A DNA stretch of 64,000 nt from Clostridia bacterium (GCA_017549205.1 JAFYVH010000002.1:1-64000), one strand, 5' to 3'; positions 53,741-63,201 are shown, counted from the first letter of the stretch. Numbers and translations: made by a program. Notes: a model not told the origin generated them from the sequence alone.

Positions 53741-54949
53741 CTATTTTGCTAAAAGCTTTTCCATAAGCTTGCAGCCCTTTTCAACAAACAAGCCGGTTTC
53801 GGCAGCATTTTTCTCGGTATATGAAAGACCGGAGCCATCTTTTTGATTTTTTTCATAAATGGCAAAGGGAACGGGGTCTTTCACATGGGTCATAAGGGCT
53901 AATGGTGTAGGGTGGTCCGGCATAAGCAACACGCGAAAATCTTCGCCACTTTTTTCAAGATAGTCCATGACGGGCCCCACAATTTTTTCGTCAATCAATT
54001 CAATGGCACGCACCTTAAGGTCGCACTGGCCGTGGTGACCACATTCATCAGGTGCCTCCACATGAATATAAACAAAGTCCTGACCGTTTGAAAGAGCACG
54101 GATAGCCGCTTCGGCTTTGCCATCAAAGTTCGTGTCGATATTGCCTGTTACATTGGGCACTTCTGCCACCTGCATACCCGTTCCGCAAGCAATGCCTTTT
54201 AACAGGTCGACGGCGGAAATCATGGTGCCGGAAACACCAAATTTACCCATGAAAGAATCTAAACTGGGTTTTGTTCCCTCACCCCAAATCCACAGGGAGT
54301 TTGCAGGGTTTTTGCCCCTTTTCACACGCTCTTGATTAATGGGATGATTGGACAGGATTTTATGGCTTTGCTCCATAATATCTAAAAGCAATTCGCTTTG
54401 CGCACCTTTGGGCAAGTACTCTGTCACTTTGCGTTTTGAAATGTCGTGAGGTGGTGTTAAACTCACCTTTGTGGTGCCGCCATCCCAAACCAGCAAATGA
54501 CGATAGCTGATGCCGGCGTATAAAGAAAAACCGGGCATGGCAAGTTCTTTCTGCAAGGTAGAAATAAGAGCCGAAGCCTCTTCTGTGGTGATTTCACCGG
54601 CGCTGTAATCTACCATGGTTTTATCGCTATAAGTCGCTTCATCTGACAGGGTGACCAAATTGGCACGAAAAGTTACATCACTGTCTTTAAGCTCCACGCC
54701 GATGGATAAAGCCTCAAGAGGTGAGCGACCGCTGTAATACTTTAAAGGGTCATAGCCCAAAACACTTAAATTTGCCACATCACTACCGGGACTTAAGCTG
54801 TCATCCACCGTTTTGGCAAGACCTAAAGTGCCTTTTTGGGCCAATCTATCCATATGGGGCTTGTGCGCCAGTTCTAAAGGCGTACGGCCGGACAAAGCTT
54901 CACAAGGGAAGTCTGCCATGCCATCCCCTAAAAAAACAACATATTTCAT
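53741..54949 (-). CDS. ApgM-type cofactor-independent phosphoglycerate mutase (or homoserine kinase)
   Basis: A 402-residue alkaline-phosphatase-fold enzyme of the archaeal-type phosphoglycerate mutase family. It has FLGDGMAD at the N-terminus, SPGSDVANLSVLGYDP with the nucleophilic serine, HVEAPDECGHHG and LLMPDHPTPLALMTH with metal ligands. It may interconvert 3- and 2-phosphoglycerate. A related group in Clostridia has been proposed to act as homoserine kinase when found in threonine operons. Here no threonine genes are adjacent, so the question stays open. GGAGGT with a six-base gap selects the second ATG at 54949. Confidence 0.88.
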   Translation of the reverse strand: MKYVVFLGDGMADFPCEALSGRTPLELAHKPHMDRLAQKGTLGLAKTVDDSLSPGSDVANLSVLGYDPLKYYSGRSPLEALSIGVELKDSDVTFRANLVTLSDEATYSDKTMVDYSAGEITTEEASALISTLQKELAMPGFSLYAGISYRHLLVWDGGTTKVSLTPPHDISKRKVTEYLPKGAQSELLLDIMEQSHKILSNHPINQERVKRGKNPANSLWIWGEGTKPSLDSFMGKFGVSGTMISAVDLLKGIACGTGMQVAEVPNVTGNIDTNFDGKAEAAIRALSNGQDFVYIHVEAPDECGHHGQCDLKVRAIELIDEKIVGPVMDYLEKSGEDFRVLLMPDHPTPLALMTHVKDPVPFAIYEKNQKDGSGLSYTEKNAAETGLFVEKGCKLMEKLLAK

Positions 54950-54987
54950 TGTCATACCTCCAAAGAATCTGCAATCATCTAATTTAA

Positions 54988-55016
54988 ATTATATCGGTAA
55001 CTATGAAAAATGTCAA
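54988..55016 (-). promoter_or_regulatory. Consensus promoter of the ApgM-type gene
   Basis: On the minus strand TTGACA, 17 nt, TATAAT. Confidence 0.8.
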
Positions 55017-55061
55017 GAAAAACAAGAAACAGAAGGGGTGGACTTATAAATTAAATTTCAA

Positions 55062-55125
55062 GACAAATTTTTTATATAATATAGTAAAATTTATTATATT
55101 AAATAAAAACATTCAATGCTAAAAT
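55062..55125 (+). promoter_or_regulatory. Shared activator box and promoter of the GH5-like gene
   Basis: The 37 bases at 55062-55098 match 57958-57994 at 34 positions. The box ends 22 bases before an extended -10 (TGCTAAAAT, hexamer 55120-55125), and the -35 region is poor (TATTAA). This is the layout of a promoter that needs an activator next to RNA polymerase, presumably the AraC-family protein encoded nearby. Confidence 0.7.
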
Positions 55126-55155
55126 GGAATATATAACACAAAAGGAGAGATGAAC

Positions 55156-57003
55156 ATGGAATTTATTTTGGGCTCAAACTATTGGGCGTCCAATGCTGGT
55201 GCCGAAATGTGGCGTGATTATGATATTGATGCGATTAAAGAAGATGTAAAACAAATGGCCTATTATTGCATGAAGCACATCCGGGTGTTTCCCAACTGGC
55301 GTGACTTTCAACCGGTTATGCCGCTGCTTGCTGGCGGTGGCGAATTTTATAAATATTGTCTTGAGGGTCAGCGAGAAAGCACAAATGAATATTATCTCGA
55401 TGAGGTGATGCTTTCTCGTTTTGCTGAGTTTTTGGATGTGTGCAAGGAATATAACATTAAGGTTATTGTGGGCCTCATCACAGGTTGGATGAGTGGAAGA
55501 ATGTTTATTCCCCCTGCACTTTATGGAAAGAATGTGATAACCGATACAGAAGCGATATACCTTGAGTTGCTTTTCATCAAGGGCTTTGTTTCGCATTTTA
55601 AAGACAGAGAAGAAATTCATTCATGGGATTTGGGGAATGAATGTAACTGCATGGGGAAGGTAGCAAACCGACTGGAAGCAGCAACATGGACGGCTATGAT
55701 TTCCAATGCCATTCGTGCAGAAGACCCCAGCCGCATGGTCGTTTCAGGCATGCATGGCTTGTATATGGATAAAAAATGGACGATACAAGACCAAGGTATG
55801 TTTACTGACATGTTGACCACCCACCCCTATCCTTTCTGTGGTGAGTTTACAAGAATTGACGAGATTTTGTCTTATCGCACCTCGATGTATCCCACTTGCC
55901 AGACAAAATATTATTCTGAAATCGGCAAAGTGCCCTGCATGGCAGAAGAAATTGGAACCTTTAGCCCTATAATGTGCAGCGATGAAAATGCAGCGGCCTT
56001 TTTAAGACTCAATCTTTTATCTCTGTGGGCAAATGGTGCTTGCGGTCTTATGTGGTGGTGTGCCAACGACCAGGACAAGCTCACCACCTTTCCCTATTCC
56101 ATTGAAATGTTAGAGCGTGAGCTTGGTATGTTCAAATCGGATAGAAAGACAAAGCCTGTTTTGGATGAGATGAAGCGTTTTTCAGAGTTTCTTGACGGCC
56201 TTTCTTTCCGGCTGCCCCCTGCACAGACGGATGCTGTGTGCCTTTTGAGCCGAGACCAAGCGCATTGGGGCGTGGCCTATATGACCTATATCCTGGCAAG
56301 AAGAAGTGGGCTTAACATTCGATTTGCTTATGCCGATGAAGAAATACCCAAAGCAAATCTTTATCTTTTGCCCTCTGTTAACGGCATTAACATTTTGAAT
56401 AAAGACCGGTATAATGAACTTTTGGAGGCTGTCGATAACGGGGCAGACTTGTACATGTCCTTAGATTGCGGATACCTCAGCGGATTTGAAAGCCTGACAG
56501 GATTAAAACCCATTGATTCTTATGAGTATGCCGAAGCGGGCTATACTGAATTTGCAGGCAGACGGTTTGAGTTTGCAAGAGTACGCAATTTAATGACAGA
56601 ATCTGCCGGTGCACAAGTTTTGGCAAAAGACAATAAAGGCTATCCTGCTATCTCGGTGTATAATCATGGCAAAGGTCGTGTCTTTTATGTGAACTTCCCT
56701 CTTGAAAGTGGCCTGCTTGATAAGCACGATGCATTTAACGGTACCCATTATGAAGACATTTATAAAACTCTTTTTGCTGAATATGCAAAAGCCTATCCCA
56801 TTTGCGTCAACGATGAGGATATGGTTTTAACTTATCATGATGGCGAAGACGGAAAATATGCCGTTATTTTAAATCATTCTCATGAGAAAAAGGCACTCGA
56901 CATCTCTTTTGCCAAAGGCTTTAGCATTGACAAAGTCATCTATGGCAATGCAAAGAGCGTTGGTGCATGGGACGGTGTGATTTTAAAACTGAAAACGGAA
57001 TAA
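55156..57003 (+). CDS. GH5-like cytoplasmic glycoside hydrolase
   Basis: A 615-residue protein without signal peptide. Residues 1-330 form a TIM barrel of clan GH-A, closest to cellulase-like GH5: WDLGNECN with the likely acid/base E162 and CMAEEIGTFSP with the likely nucleophile at E264 or E265. A Rossmann-like second domain (about 370-500) recalls the one following the barrel in GH42-type enzymes, then a small beta domain. Being intracellular, it should split imported oligosaccharides or glycosides. The shared box with the isomerase-kinase operon suggests a mannoside substrate. AAAGGAGAG favours 55156 over the ATG at 55150. Confidence 0.8.
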   Translation: MEFILGSNYWASNAGAEMWRDYDIDAIKEDVKQMAYYCMKHIRVFPNWRDFQPVMPLLAGGGEFYKYCLEGQRESTNEYYLDEVMLSRFAEFLDVCKEYNIKVIVGLITGWMSGRMFIPPALYGKNVITDTEAIYLELLFIKGFVSHFKDREEIHSWDLGNECNCMGKVANRLEAATWTAMISNAIRAEDPSRMVVSGMHGLYMDKKWTIQDQGMFTDMLTTHPYPFCGEFTRIDEILSYRTSMYPTCQTKYYSEIGKVPCMAEEIGTFSPIMCSDENAAAFLRLNLLSLWANGACGLMWWCANDQDKLTTFPYSIEMLERELGMFKSDRKTKPVLDEMKRFSEFLDGLSFRLPPAQTDAVCLLSRDQAHWGVAYMTYILARRSGLNIRFAYADEEIPKANLYLLPSVNGINILNKDRYNELLEAVDNGADLYMSLDCGYLSGFESLTGLKPIDSYEYAEAGYTEFAGRRFEFARVRNLMTESAGAQVLAKDNKGYPAISVYNHGKGRVFYVNFPLESGLLDKHDAFNGTHYEDIYKTLFAEYAKAYPICVNDEDMVLTYHDGEDGKYAVILNHSHEKKALDISFAKGFSIDKVIYGNAKSVGAWDGVILKLKTE

Positions 57004-57012
57004 TAAATAAAG

Positions 57013-57040
57013 CGCGACCACAATTTTGTGGTCGCGTTTT
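57013..57040. terminator. Bidirectional terminator between the GH5-like and araC genes
   Basis: CGCGACCACAA and TTGTGGTCGCG form a nearly complete palindrome with AT-rich flanks on both sides. Confidence 0.82.
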
Positions 57041-57053
57041 ATATGCCCCAGGC

Positions 57054-57935
57054 TCACATTTTTTTGTTTCTTGAAGCAAGTGGTGCACAGCCTTTAATGC
57101 TTTTATACACCTTTGAAAAATAAGCAGCGTTGTTAAAACCGCATTCACGGCAAATTTCAGTTGCTGATTTGTTGGTGTTCATAATTAGGTTCTCGGCACA
57201 GTTAATTCGGATGATATTTAAATATTCTTTAAAACTGTTGCCGGTTACGGCTTTAAAGGTGCGGGAGAAGTAACTGTAGCTTATGTTGAGCATGTCGCAC
57301 AGCTTTTGGCAGGTTATGTCTTCTTTAAAATTCTGTGTGATATATTCTGTGGCTTTATAAATGGCTTGTGCCGTTTCTTTTCGAAGGTCTAAGTCAGTGT
57401 TGCAAGCTGCATTGCCGCCGTTTTTTATCATGGACAGAAGAATCATTTCCGTTGCAATTTTTGACAAAACATCTGCATATTTTTTCCCACTGCCAAATTC
57501 GTTTATAAGAAGATTAAATCCGTCTTTTATATGGGCGGCGCTACCTTCCATTTCCTCTTTTTTCCAAACACACTTTGTGTTTTGCCGGTCCATGATAAAG
57601 CTTAAGGCGTATTCTTCTTCGTGGGCGGGAGTTGCAAGATTTTTAATGGCATCGGGTCGGATTTTGAGCACATAGTAAAAGCTGTCTTTTTCCTCGCCTG
57701 CTATAATATAATGAATGGTGTTTGAACGAAACAAAATGGCGTCGCCTGCAAAAAGATGATAGATTTTATCGTCGACGTAAATGGTGAAATGGCCTTTTTG
57801 AATGTAAAGAATTTCCACACTGTTATGCAAATGTGCTTTAATAATAACCTGATGAGGCAGAGAATCTTGTCTGAAGAAGCAGATACCGTTTTGGTATTCG
57901 TCATGGTCATCCCGTTCAATTATATAGTCTCTCAT
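57054..57935 (-). CDS. AraC-family transcriptional regulator
   Basis: A 293-residue regulator with an N-terminal cupin (about 15-100, sugar-binding type, with HLHNSVEILYI and HLFAGDAILF) and a C-terminal pair of helix-turn-helix motifs (about 190-290) with LCDMLNISYSYFSRTFK and ICRECGFNNAAYFSKVYK. It is divergent from the isomerase-kinase operon and convergent with the GH5-like gene, both of which carry the same upstream box. It is therefore the likely sugar-responsive activator. The start at 57935 follows GTGGTG; a longer frame reaches into the box. Confidence 0.92.
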   Translation of the reverse strand: MRDYIIERDDHDEYQNGICFFRQDSLPHQVIIKAHLHNSVEILYIQKGHFTIYVDDKIYHLFAGDAILFRSNTIHYIIAGEEKDSFYYVLKIRPDAIKNLATPAHEEEYALSFIMDRQNTKCVWKKEEMEGSAAHIKDGFNLLINEFGSGKKYADVLSKIATEMILLSMIKNGGNAACNTDLDLRKETAQAIYKATEYITQNFKEDITCQKLCDMLNISYSYFSRTFKAVTGNSFKEYLNIIRINCAENLIMNTNKSATEICRECGFNNAAYFSKVYKSIKGCAPLASRNKKM

Positions 57936-57957
57936 TTTTTCACCACGCCTTTTGTAT

Positions 57958-58021
57958 GACAAATTTTTTATAGAATCTAGTATAATTTATTATAGCATAT
58001 AAAATCAATAAATGCTACAAT
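57958..58021 (+). promoter_or_regulatory. Shared activator box and promoter of the isomerase-kinase operon
   Basis: Second copy of the 37-bp box (57958-57994), again ending 22 bases before an extended -10 (TGCTACAAT, hexamer 58016-58021). The box also lies just upstream of the divergent araC start, so autoregulation is possible. Confidence 0.72.
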
Positions 58022-58053
58022 GATTTATATAAAATCTAAAAAAGGAGATTTAA

Positions 58054-58602
<549 letters not shown>

Positions 58603-59550
58603 ATGAAAAAAACAGATGTAACGGCATTGGGTGAAATTTTAATCGACATGACCTATGCCGGCAAAAGCGAAGCAGGGCAGACCTTGTTTGAGCAAAACCC
58701 CGGCGGAGCGCCTGCCAATGTTCTGGCAGCAATATCAAAGCTGGGCAAAAAAACGGCTTTCATTGGTAAAGTGGGAAATGATATGCACGGTGAATTTTTA
58801 AGAAAAACAGTTAAAAAATATGGCATTGATGACCATAACCTTATTACTACAGATGAAGCATTCACAACCCTTGCCTTTGTATCCCTTTCAGAGAGTGGTG
58901 AAAGAACATTTTCTTTTGCACGTAATCCCGGAGCAGACATTATGCTCTCAAAAGAAGATGTGGATTACGACTTGATTAAAAATAGCTTCATCTTTCACCT
59001 CGGTTCCCTTTCTTTAACACATGAGCCCGCTAGAACAGCCACTTTTTCGGCACTTAGCTGCGCTAAGGAAAACGGCGTTATTGTGTCTTATGACCCCAAT
59101 TACAGAGCTATGCTCTGGAAAAATGAAGAAGCAGCCATCAACGGCATGCGCTCACCTCTTTCGTATGTGGATATCATCAAGCTTTCTGATGAAGAAATTG
59201 AACTTGTGACAGGTCAAAAGACACCGGAAGAGGCTATTGATTATCTTTTGGGCATGGGTGTTTCTTGTGTTGTTGTGACTATGGGCGCGAAAGGCGCAAT
59301 GGTTGGCATTAAATCGGGTAAAATTTTTAAAGAGTCAAAGCCCTGTAAGCATGTGGTGGACACAACCGGAGCAGGCGATTCCTTTATGGGCGGATTTTTA
59401 TATAAACTGTGCGAAAACAATTTACGCCCCGATGAACTGACTTTAGAAAATCTTGCGGAGTTTACGGAGTTTGCCAATAAGGTTGCATCTTATTGCATTG
59501 GCAAGCGGGGCGGCATTAATGCCATGCCGACTTTAGATGAGGTGAATTGA
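58603..59550 (+). CDS. PfkB-family carbohydrate kinase (fructokinase-like)
   Basis: A 315-residue ribokinase-fold kinase starting immediately after the isomerase stop codon. It has GEILIDM, the substrate-loop NPGGAPANVLAA, YDPNYR, and the C-terminal PfkB signature DTTGAGDSFMGGFLY with the catalytic aspartate. The GGAPANV form and overall sequence are close to ScrK-type fructokinases. With the isomerase it would turn mannose into fructose-6-phosphate. The operon ends with a hairpin terminator 28 bases after the stop. Confidence 0.9.
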   Translation: MKKTDVTALGEILIDMTYAGKSEAGQTLFEQNPGGAPANVLAAISKLGKKTAFIGKVGNDMHGEFLRKTVKKYGIDDHNLITTDEAFTTLAFVSLSESGERTFSFARNPGADIMLSKEDVDYDLIKNSFIFHLGSLSLTHEPARTATFSALSCAKENGVIVSYDPNYRAMLWKNEEAAINGMRSPLSYVDIIKLSDEEIELVTGQKTPEEAIDYLLGMGVSCVVVTMGAKGAMVGIKSGKIFKESKPCKHVVDTTGAGDSFMGGFLYKLCENNLRPDELTLENLAEFTEFANKVASYCIGKRGGINAMPTLDEVN

Positions 59551-59575
59551 CTTTTTTCATGTTTTATGATACAAT
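59547..59575 (+). promoter_or_regulatory. Promoter of the downstream membrane protein gene
   Basis: TTGACT and TACAAT with a 17-nt spacer; the -35 overlaps the kinase stop codon. The start point would fall inside the left arm of the adjacent terminator. Confidence 0.6.
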
Positions 59576-59577
59576 TT

Positions 59578-59613
59578 CAGCGTTGCAGCTTTTATGTGCA
59601 ACGCTGATTTTTT
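59578..59613 (+). terminator. Terminator of the isomerase-kinase operon
   Basis: CAGCGTTGCA pairs perfectly with TGCAACGCTG around a 9-nt loop, followed by six T. Confidence 0.88.
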
Positions 59614-59647
59614 GTTATTTGAAAAGTGTACGAAAAGAGAGATTTAT

Positions 59648-60148
59648 ATGAACAAAGAAAAACTAAAATATAGTCTTTTTTGCTTATTCTCCCTTGTTTT
59701 AATGCCTTTTTCCGCGCATGCCAACATGGTTTGGCCCTCTCTTTACATTGCGGAGGGTTTAAGAAGCTGGTATGTGATTTTGATTGGTCTGATTATCGAA
59801 ATTGTATTTGTTAAATGCTTTTTAAAAGAAAGCTTTTTAAAATCAGTTTTAATTGCCTTTGTTATGAATTTAGTTTCTACAGTTTTGGGCGTTGTTTTAA
59901 TCCCCTTAAGCGGATTTATGGGCGAGTTTTTAATGATACCCTTTGACACGGCAACCTTTCATCTCAGTCATTGGCTTTTCAGCTATGTTTTGGCTATGCT
60001 TTCCAATGTGCTGATTGAGGGACTCTGTGTTACAATTATTTTTAAACATAAATTTGGTAAAATATTTTGGTGGCTTTGCGTTGCCAATGCCATCAGCATT
60101 ATCATTTGCATTTTATTTCATGGTCTTACAATGCCTAATCTTATGTAA
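59648..60148 (+). CDS. Membrane protein of unknown function
   Basis: A 166-residue protein with about five hydrophobic segments. The first resembles a signal sequence ending near AHANMVWPSLYIAEG, followed by SWYVILIGLIIEIVFVKC. I do not recognise a named family. No catalytic motif is visible. The ATG at 59648 follows AAAAGAGAGA; the open frame runs 18 codons further upstream through the terminator hairpin. It has its own promoter and is followed closely by dtd. Confidence 0.65.
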   Translation: MNKEKLKYSLFCLFSLVLMPFSAHANMVWPSLYIAEGLRSWYVILIGLIIEIVFVKCFLKESFLKSVLIAFVMNLVSTVLGVVLIPLSGFMGEFLMIPFDTATFHLSHWLFSYVLAMLSNVLIEGLCVTIIFKHKFGKIFWWLCVANAISIIICILFHGLTMPNLM

Positions 60149-60202
60149 TAAGAGGGTTTGTTAAGGCGGCTAAACTATAATCAGAAAGTGACGGTAAACA
60201 GT

Positions 60203-60652
60203 ATGAGAGCGGTATTACAAAGAGTACATCACGCATCGGTTCAGGTTGAAGGAGAGCTTGTGGGCAAAATCGGTAAGGGTCTTCTGCTTTTTTTGGGCGT
60301 GTGTGATGAAGACGACCAAAGCGACATTAGTTATTTAGCTGACAAGGTTTTGGGTCTTCGCATTTTTGAAGATGAAAATGAAAAAATGAATTTAAGCTTA
60401 GAAGATGTGGGGGGCGACATTTTGGTGGTTTCGCAATTCACTCTGTTTGGCGATTGCCGAAAAGGGAAAAGGCCCAGTTTTTCCACCGCGGGCAAGCCGG
60501 ACTATGCTGAGGCTATGTATGAAAAATTCATTGCTTATATAGAGGAAAAGGGGTACAAGGTGCAGCATGGCATTTTTGGTGCCGATATGCAGGTGGAACT
60601 TTTAAATGATGGTCCCGTCACACTTTTGTTAGACTCGAAAAAGCTTTTTTAA
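60203..60652 (+). CDS. dtd: D-aminoacyl-tRNA deacylase
   Basis: Dtd hydrolyses D-aminoacyl-tRNAs and mischarged glycyl-tRNA-Ala, protecting translation. The 149-residue protein has [13 protein letters not shown] at the N-terminus, the [17 protein letters not shown] motif and the Gly-cis-Pro motif NDGPVT near the C-terminus. The ribosome site is weak. In other Firmicutes dtd often follows relA; here it lies before tex. Confidence 0.95.
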   Translation: MRAVLQRVHHASVQVEGELVGKIGKGLLLFLGVCDEDDQSDISYLADKVLGLRIFEDENEKMNLSLEDVGGDILVVSQFTLFGDCRKGKRPSFSTAGKPDYAEAMYEKFIAYIEEKGYKVQHGIFGADMQVELLNDGPVTLLLDSKKLF

Positions 60653-60674
60653 ACAGTAGAAACGGAGAAAAAAG

Positions 60675-62849
60675 ATGGACATTATTAAAATTTTATCAGA
60701 GGAATTTAAAATTCAGAAAACCTACACGCAAAACATTGTGGATTTGATTGATGCAGATAACACCATTCCATTCATTGCCCGTTATCGTAAGGAAATGACA
60801 GGCTCTTGCGACGACCAGGTGCTCCGTGAACTGAATGAAAGGCTGACCTATCTGCGCAACTTAGAAAAGAGAAAAGAAGAGATTATTTCATCCATCACAG
60901 AGCAAGAAAAAATGACGGATGAAATCATGCAGAGCATTTATGAGGCTACCACTTTGGCAAGACTTGAAGATATCTACCGCCCCTACAAGCAAAAGCGTCG
61001 CACCCGTGCCACTGTTGCCAAAGAAAAGGGCCTTGAGCCCCTTGCTAACCTCATTTATCTGCAAATGGAAAAAGAGGGAAGTTTAGAAGAATTTGCCGCC
61101 CGCTACATCAGCGAAGAAAAAGGGGTTAATTCTGCAGAGGAAGCCATTTTGGGCGCTATGGATATTATTGCCGAAATGGTGTCAGACAGCCCTGAGGCTC
61201 GGGCTATGCTGCGGGAATATATGCATAAATCAGCGGTGATTCGCTCGGTTAATGCCAAAGAAGAGGACTCGGTCTATGCCATGTATTATGACTATGCCGA
61301 GCCGGTTTCAAAGGTGCCCTCTCACAGGGTTTTGGCTATGAACCGCGGCGAAAAAGAAGAGTTTTTAAAAGTGAGCATTGATGTGAGCGAAGAAACCATG
61401 ATTTCCATGCTTTTTACCATGTTTATTAAAGGTGAGAGCGTTGGGAAAAAAGCTATGGAAGATGCGATTGCTGACTCTTACAAACGGTTAATTTTTCCCT
61501 CGATGGAGCGCGAGCTGCGTTCAGAACTCACTGATATGGCAGGGGAGCAGGCCATTAAAATTTTTGGTGTGAATTTAAAACAGCTTTTAATGCAACCACC
61601 GGTCAAAGGCAAAATCACTCTGGGGCTTGACCCGGCTTACCGTACCGGCTGCAAGATTGCTGTTGTGGATGCAACAGGCAAGGTGCTGGATACAACCGTT
61701 GTTTACCCCACGCCGCCTCAAAACAAAACTGAAGAGGCCAAGGCGAAACTGAAAGCTCTCATAAAAAAACACGGGGTTACGGCTATTGCCATTGGTAACG
61801 GTACCGCTTCAAAAGAATCGGAAATTTTTGTTGCCGATTTGATTAAAGAGCTTGACCAAGAGGTTGCATACATGGTTGTGAATGAGGCAGGTGCCTCTGT
61901 TTATTCTGCCTCAAAGCTGGGCGCACAGGAGTTCCCTGACTTTGATGTTTCTTTAAGAAGTGCCGTTTCCATCGCCAGACGCATGCAAGATCCCCTTTCA
62001 GAGCTAGTGAAAATCGACCCGAAATCCGTTGGCGTGGGTCAATATCAGCATGATGTTTCTGAAAAACGACTGGATGAAACTTTAGGCGGTGTTGTTGAAG
62101 ACTGTGTGAACCGGGTTGGCGTTGATTTAAACACAGCGTCGGCATCACTTTTGTCCCATGTCAGCGGATTAAGCAGCGCGGTGGCGAAAAACATTGTGAC
62201 CTATCGGGAAGAAAACGGTGCTTTTGCAGCAAGGAATGGTCTTAAAAAGGTAAGCAAGCTGGGTCCCAAGGCCTATGAACAGTGTGCAGGCTTTTTGCGC
62301 ATTCCCGGGGCTAAAAATGTGCTGGATAACACCTCAGTGCACCCCGAGTCTTACGAGGCAGCAAAACAGCTATTGGACATTTTCTCTTACACCAATCAAG
62401 ATGTAGCAGAAGGCAGATTGGGAGAATTAAGAGACAAGGTAAAGGCAGCGGGCGAAAGCCAGGTGGCAGAAAAATGCGGTGTTGGCGTGCCTACCCTGCG
62501 TGATATTGTGGGCGAACTGATGAAACCCGGCCGTGACCTGCGCGACGAATTGCCACCACCCATGCTCCGCACCGATGTTATGGATATGAAAGATTTAAAA
62601 GAGGGCATGGAGCTCAAGGGCACAGTGCGGAATGTGATTGATTTTGGCGTTTTTGTGGATATCGGCGTGCATCAGGACGGACTTGTGCACATCTCGCAAA
62701 TCACCAATCGTTACATTAAGCATCCCTCTGAAGTGCTGAAGGTGGGCGACATTGTCACCGTTTGGGTTTTGGGCGTGGATGTTAATAAAAAACGAATTTC
62801 TCTCACAATGAAAAAACCTGCTGAAAACACAGCAGGTAATCAAAAGTGA
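60675..62849 (+). CDS. tex: Tex-family RNA-binding transcription accessory protein
   Basis: A 724-residue nucleic-acid-binding protein. It has the helical N-terminal region (TIPFIARYRKEMTG), an RNase H-like YqgF domain around residues 315-440 (LGLDPAYRTGCKIAVVD), helix-hairpin-helix repeats (about 495-560, with LNTASASLLSHVSGL) and a C-terminal S1 domain (about 645-715, GTVRNVIDFGVFVDIGVHQDGLVHIS). The role in bacteria concerns transcription and virulence gene expression, not fully understood. ACGGAG precedes the start, 22 bases after dtd. Confidence 0.95.
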   Translation: MDIIKILSEEFKIQKTYTQNIVDLIDADNTIPFIARYRKEMTGSCDDQVLRELNERLTYLRNLEKRKEEIISSITEQEKMTDEIMQSIYEATTLARLEDIYRPYKQKRRTRATVAKEKGLEPLANLIYLQMEKEGSLEEFAARYISEEKGVNSAEEAILGAMDIIAEMVSDSPEARAMLREYMHKSAVIRSVNAKEEDSVYAMYYDYAEPVSKVPSHRVLAMNRGEKEEFLKVSIDVSEETMISMLFTMFIKGESVGKKAMEDAIADSYKRLIFPSMERELRSELTDMAGEQAIKIFGVNLKQLLMQPPVKGKITLGLDPAYRTGCKIAVVDATGKVLDTTVVYPTPPQNKTEEAKAKLKALIKKHGVTAIAIGNGTASKESEIFVADLIKELDQEVAYMVVNEAGASVYSASKLGAQEFPDFDVSLRSAVSIARRMQDPLSELVKIDPKSVGVGQYQHDVSEKRLDETLGGVVEDCVNRVGVDLNTASASLLSHVSGLSSAVAKNIVTYREENGAFAARNGLKKVSKLGPKAYEQCAGFLRIPGAKNVLDNTSVHPESYEAAKQLLDIFSYTNQDVAEGRLGELRDKVKAAGESQVAEKCGVGVPTLRDIVGELMKPGRDLRDELPPPMLRTDVMDMKDLKEGMELKGTVRNVIDFGVFVDIGVHQDGLVHISQITNRYIKHPSEVLKVGDIVTVWVLGVDVNKKRISLTMKKPAENTAGNQK

Positions 62850-62879
62850 GAGGGTATTATAATAAAACAATGAACAACC

Positions 62880-62911
62880 GTCAATCTTGTATCAAGATTG
62901 ACAGTTTTTTT
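62880..62911 (+). terminator. Terminator of tex
   Basis: GTCAATCTTG and CAAGATTGAC pair around a 3-nt loop, followed by seven T. Confidence 0.85.
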
Positions 62912-62995
62912 CTAAAAGAACAGAACAATAAAGATGTATTGTATTTTAGCTAAATTTTGCAACAAGTTGCAAAGCGAAATTATTGCTCTGCCCTT

Positions 62996-63068
62996 GTAGG
63001 GACAGGCGTCCTCGACTGTCTGTTTCTGAATAAAAGCTTTGCGGACCGTCCGGGAGGCCGGTCCCTAC
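62996..63068. repeat. Inverted-repeat element (GTAGGGAC ... GTCCCTAC)
   Basis: GTAGGGAC at 62996-63003 and GTCCCTAC at 63061-63068 enclose a GC-richer sequence containing GGCGTCCTCGACTGTC and GGACCGTCCGGGAGGCC. The base composition differs from the AT-rich surroundings. It looks like a small palindromic repeat of a kind seen between genes in gut Clostridia. No open frame lies in it. A TTGCAAC/GTTGCAA hairpin lies just upstream, at 62957-62972. Confidence 0.6.
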
Positions 63069-63099
63069 GATTAAATTCGTCATTAAGCGTGCGAAGCAC

Positions 63100-63163
63100 A
63101 TTTAGCTGCTGCAAGTAATTTAGCTGGACTTGTTCAATTTAGCTCGCGTTAGCGAATTTAGCT
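63100..63163. repeat. Four tandem ATTTAGCT units
   Basis: ATTTAGCT occurs at 63100, 63118, 63137 and 63156, a spacing of 18, 19 and 19 bases. The 10-11 bases between units vary; one is a small hairpin (CGC-GTTA-GCG), and GTGC-GAA-GCAC precedes the first unit. A related TTTTAGCT lies at 62944. The function is unknown. Confidence 0.65.
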
Positions 63164-63164
63164 G

Positions 63165-63201
63165 AAAAAAAGCGTACTGAAAAAATTCAGTACGCTTTTT
63201 T
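63165..63201. terminator. Bidirectional terminator next to tRNA-Glu
   Basis: AGCGTACTGAA pairs perfectly with TTCAGTACGCT, flanked by A and T runs. It ends tRNA transcription on the minus strand. Confidence 0.9.

Noticed and set aside
63079-63164. CRISPR-like regularly spaced repeats
   Set aside because: The unit is only 8 bases with 10-11-base gaps, far too short for CRISPR repeats and spacers, and no cas genes are present.
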